Below are positions 15,048 through 15,087 of a stretch of 15,087 nt of DNA, one piece after another. The position numbers and the translations under genes are program-made. Under the pieces are notes generated by a model. It was not told where the DNA came from. It made no database searches and was given only the letters and a program-made list of their open reading frames with translations. Each line of letters begins with the position of its first letter. Position 1 is the stretch's first letter. The stretch spans positions 1 to 15,087 of the forward strand of contig CAZFPO010000067.1 in NCBI GenBank assembly GCA_964521105.1, read 5' to 3'. Source of the stretch: JAQUGA01 sp964521105 (GTDB lineage Bacteria; Bacteroidota; Bacteroidia; Bacteroidales; WCHB1-69).

Positions 15048-15087
15048 GATTTTAGCCCCACCCATGGAAGTCCGCCGACCGCAGGGA

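Noticed and set aside
14867..15049. A 60-codon open frame on the plus strand starting inside the tRNA
   Set aside because: It runs through the tRNA-Pro cloverleaf and the hairpins behind it; the peptide is a by-product of structured RNA sequence.
1..15087. Reassignment of TAA to a sense codon, suggested by two genes that stop early at TAA
   Set aside because: yidC and parC end correctly at TAA at their expected lengths, so TAA is a working stop codon here.
1..15087. CRISPR array, insertion sequence, prophage or defence cassette
   Set aside because: No spaced direct repeats, transposase, integrase, or known defence domains were seen on either strand.

Overview
The window comes from an AT-rich member of the Bacteroidetes (Bacteroidota). 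Three things support this. One secreted protein ends in a type IX secretion (Por) sorting domain. Several families are typical of the phylum: a DUF4831 lipoprotein, the long YidC form, a ParC-type topoisomerase IV subunit without an evident GyrA box, and a pyruvate kinase with the NTAHQ variant. The intergenic gaps also carry Bacteroidetes promoter signals (TTG or TTTG, about 17-23 nt, then TAnnTTTG) and no obvious Shine-Dalgarno sites. No phage, insertion sequence, CRISPR or defence cassette is visible. This looks like ordinary chromosomal core with two damaged genes.

Layout. Positions 32-3202 are all minus strand. They hold an N-terminal piece of a SAM-dependent methyltransferase, a terminator, a two-gene unit (LURP-one/scramblase-like protein followed by a three-helix small membrane protein), a type IX-secreted protein and an EamA-type transporter. 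The plus-strand pyruvate kinase gene (pyk, 3328-4743) diverges from the transporter and converges on a two-domain universal stress protein (4761-5615, minus). A MauE/DoxX-thioredoxin fusion follows on the minus strand (5734-6657). Divergent from it are a DUF4831 lipoprotein and yidC (6784-9950, plus).

Positions 9971-11053 (minus) hold a zinc-dependent metallo-beta-lactamase-fold hydrolase whose single reading frame is cut by one in-frame TAA. After about 380 nt without a gene come parC and, 15 nt later, a MarR-like regulator (11435-14767, plus). The window closes with tRNA-Pro(GGG), a strong terminator, two further hairpins in tandem and an abrupt 34-nt GC-rich stretch at the very end.

The genes do not form one pathway. 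They are small housekeeping units: glycolysis (pyk), stress response (Usp), envelope redox (MauE-thioredoxin), membrane protein insertion (yidC) and chromosome decatenation (parC). I did not find a convincing undescribed system. The observations most worth following are a sliding-clamp-like QMSLF peptide at the extreme C-terminus of ParC, the nonsense-interrupted hydrolase, the methyltransferase piece that stops at an A6 run, the stacked hairpins behind the tRNA, and the parC-MarR pairing.
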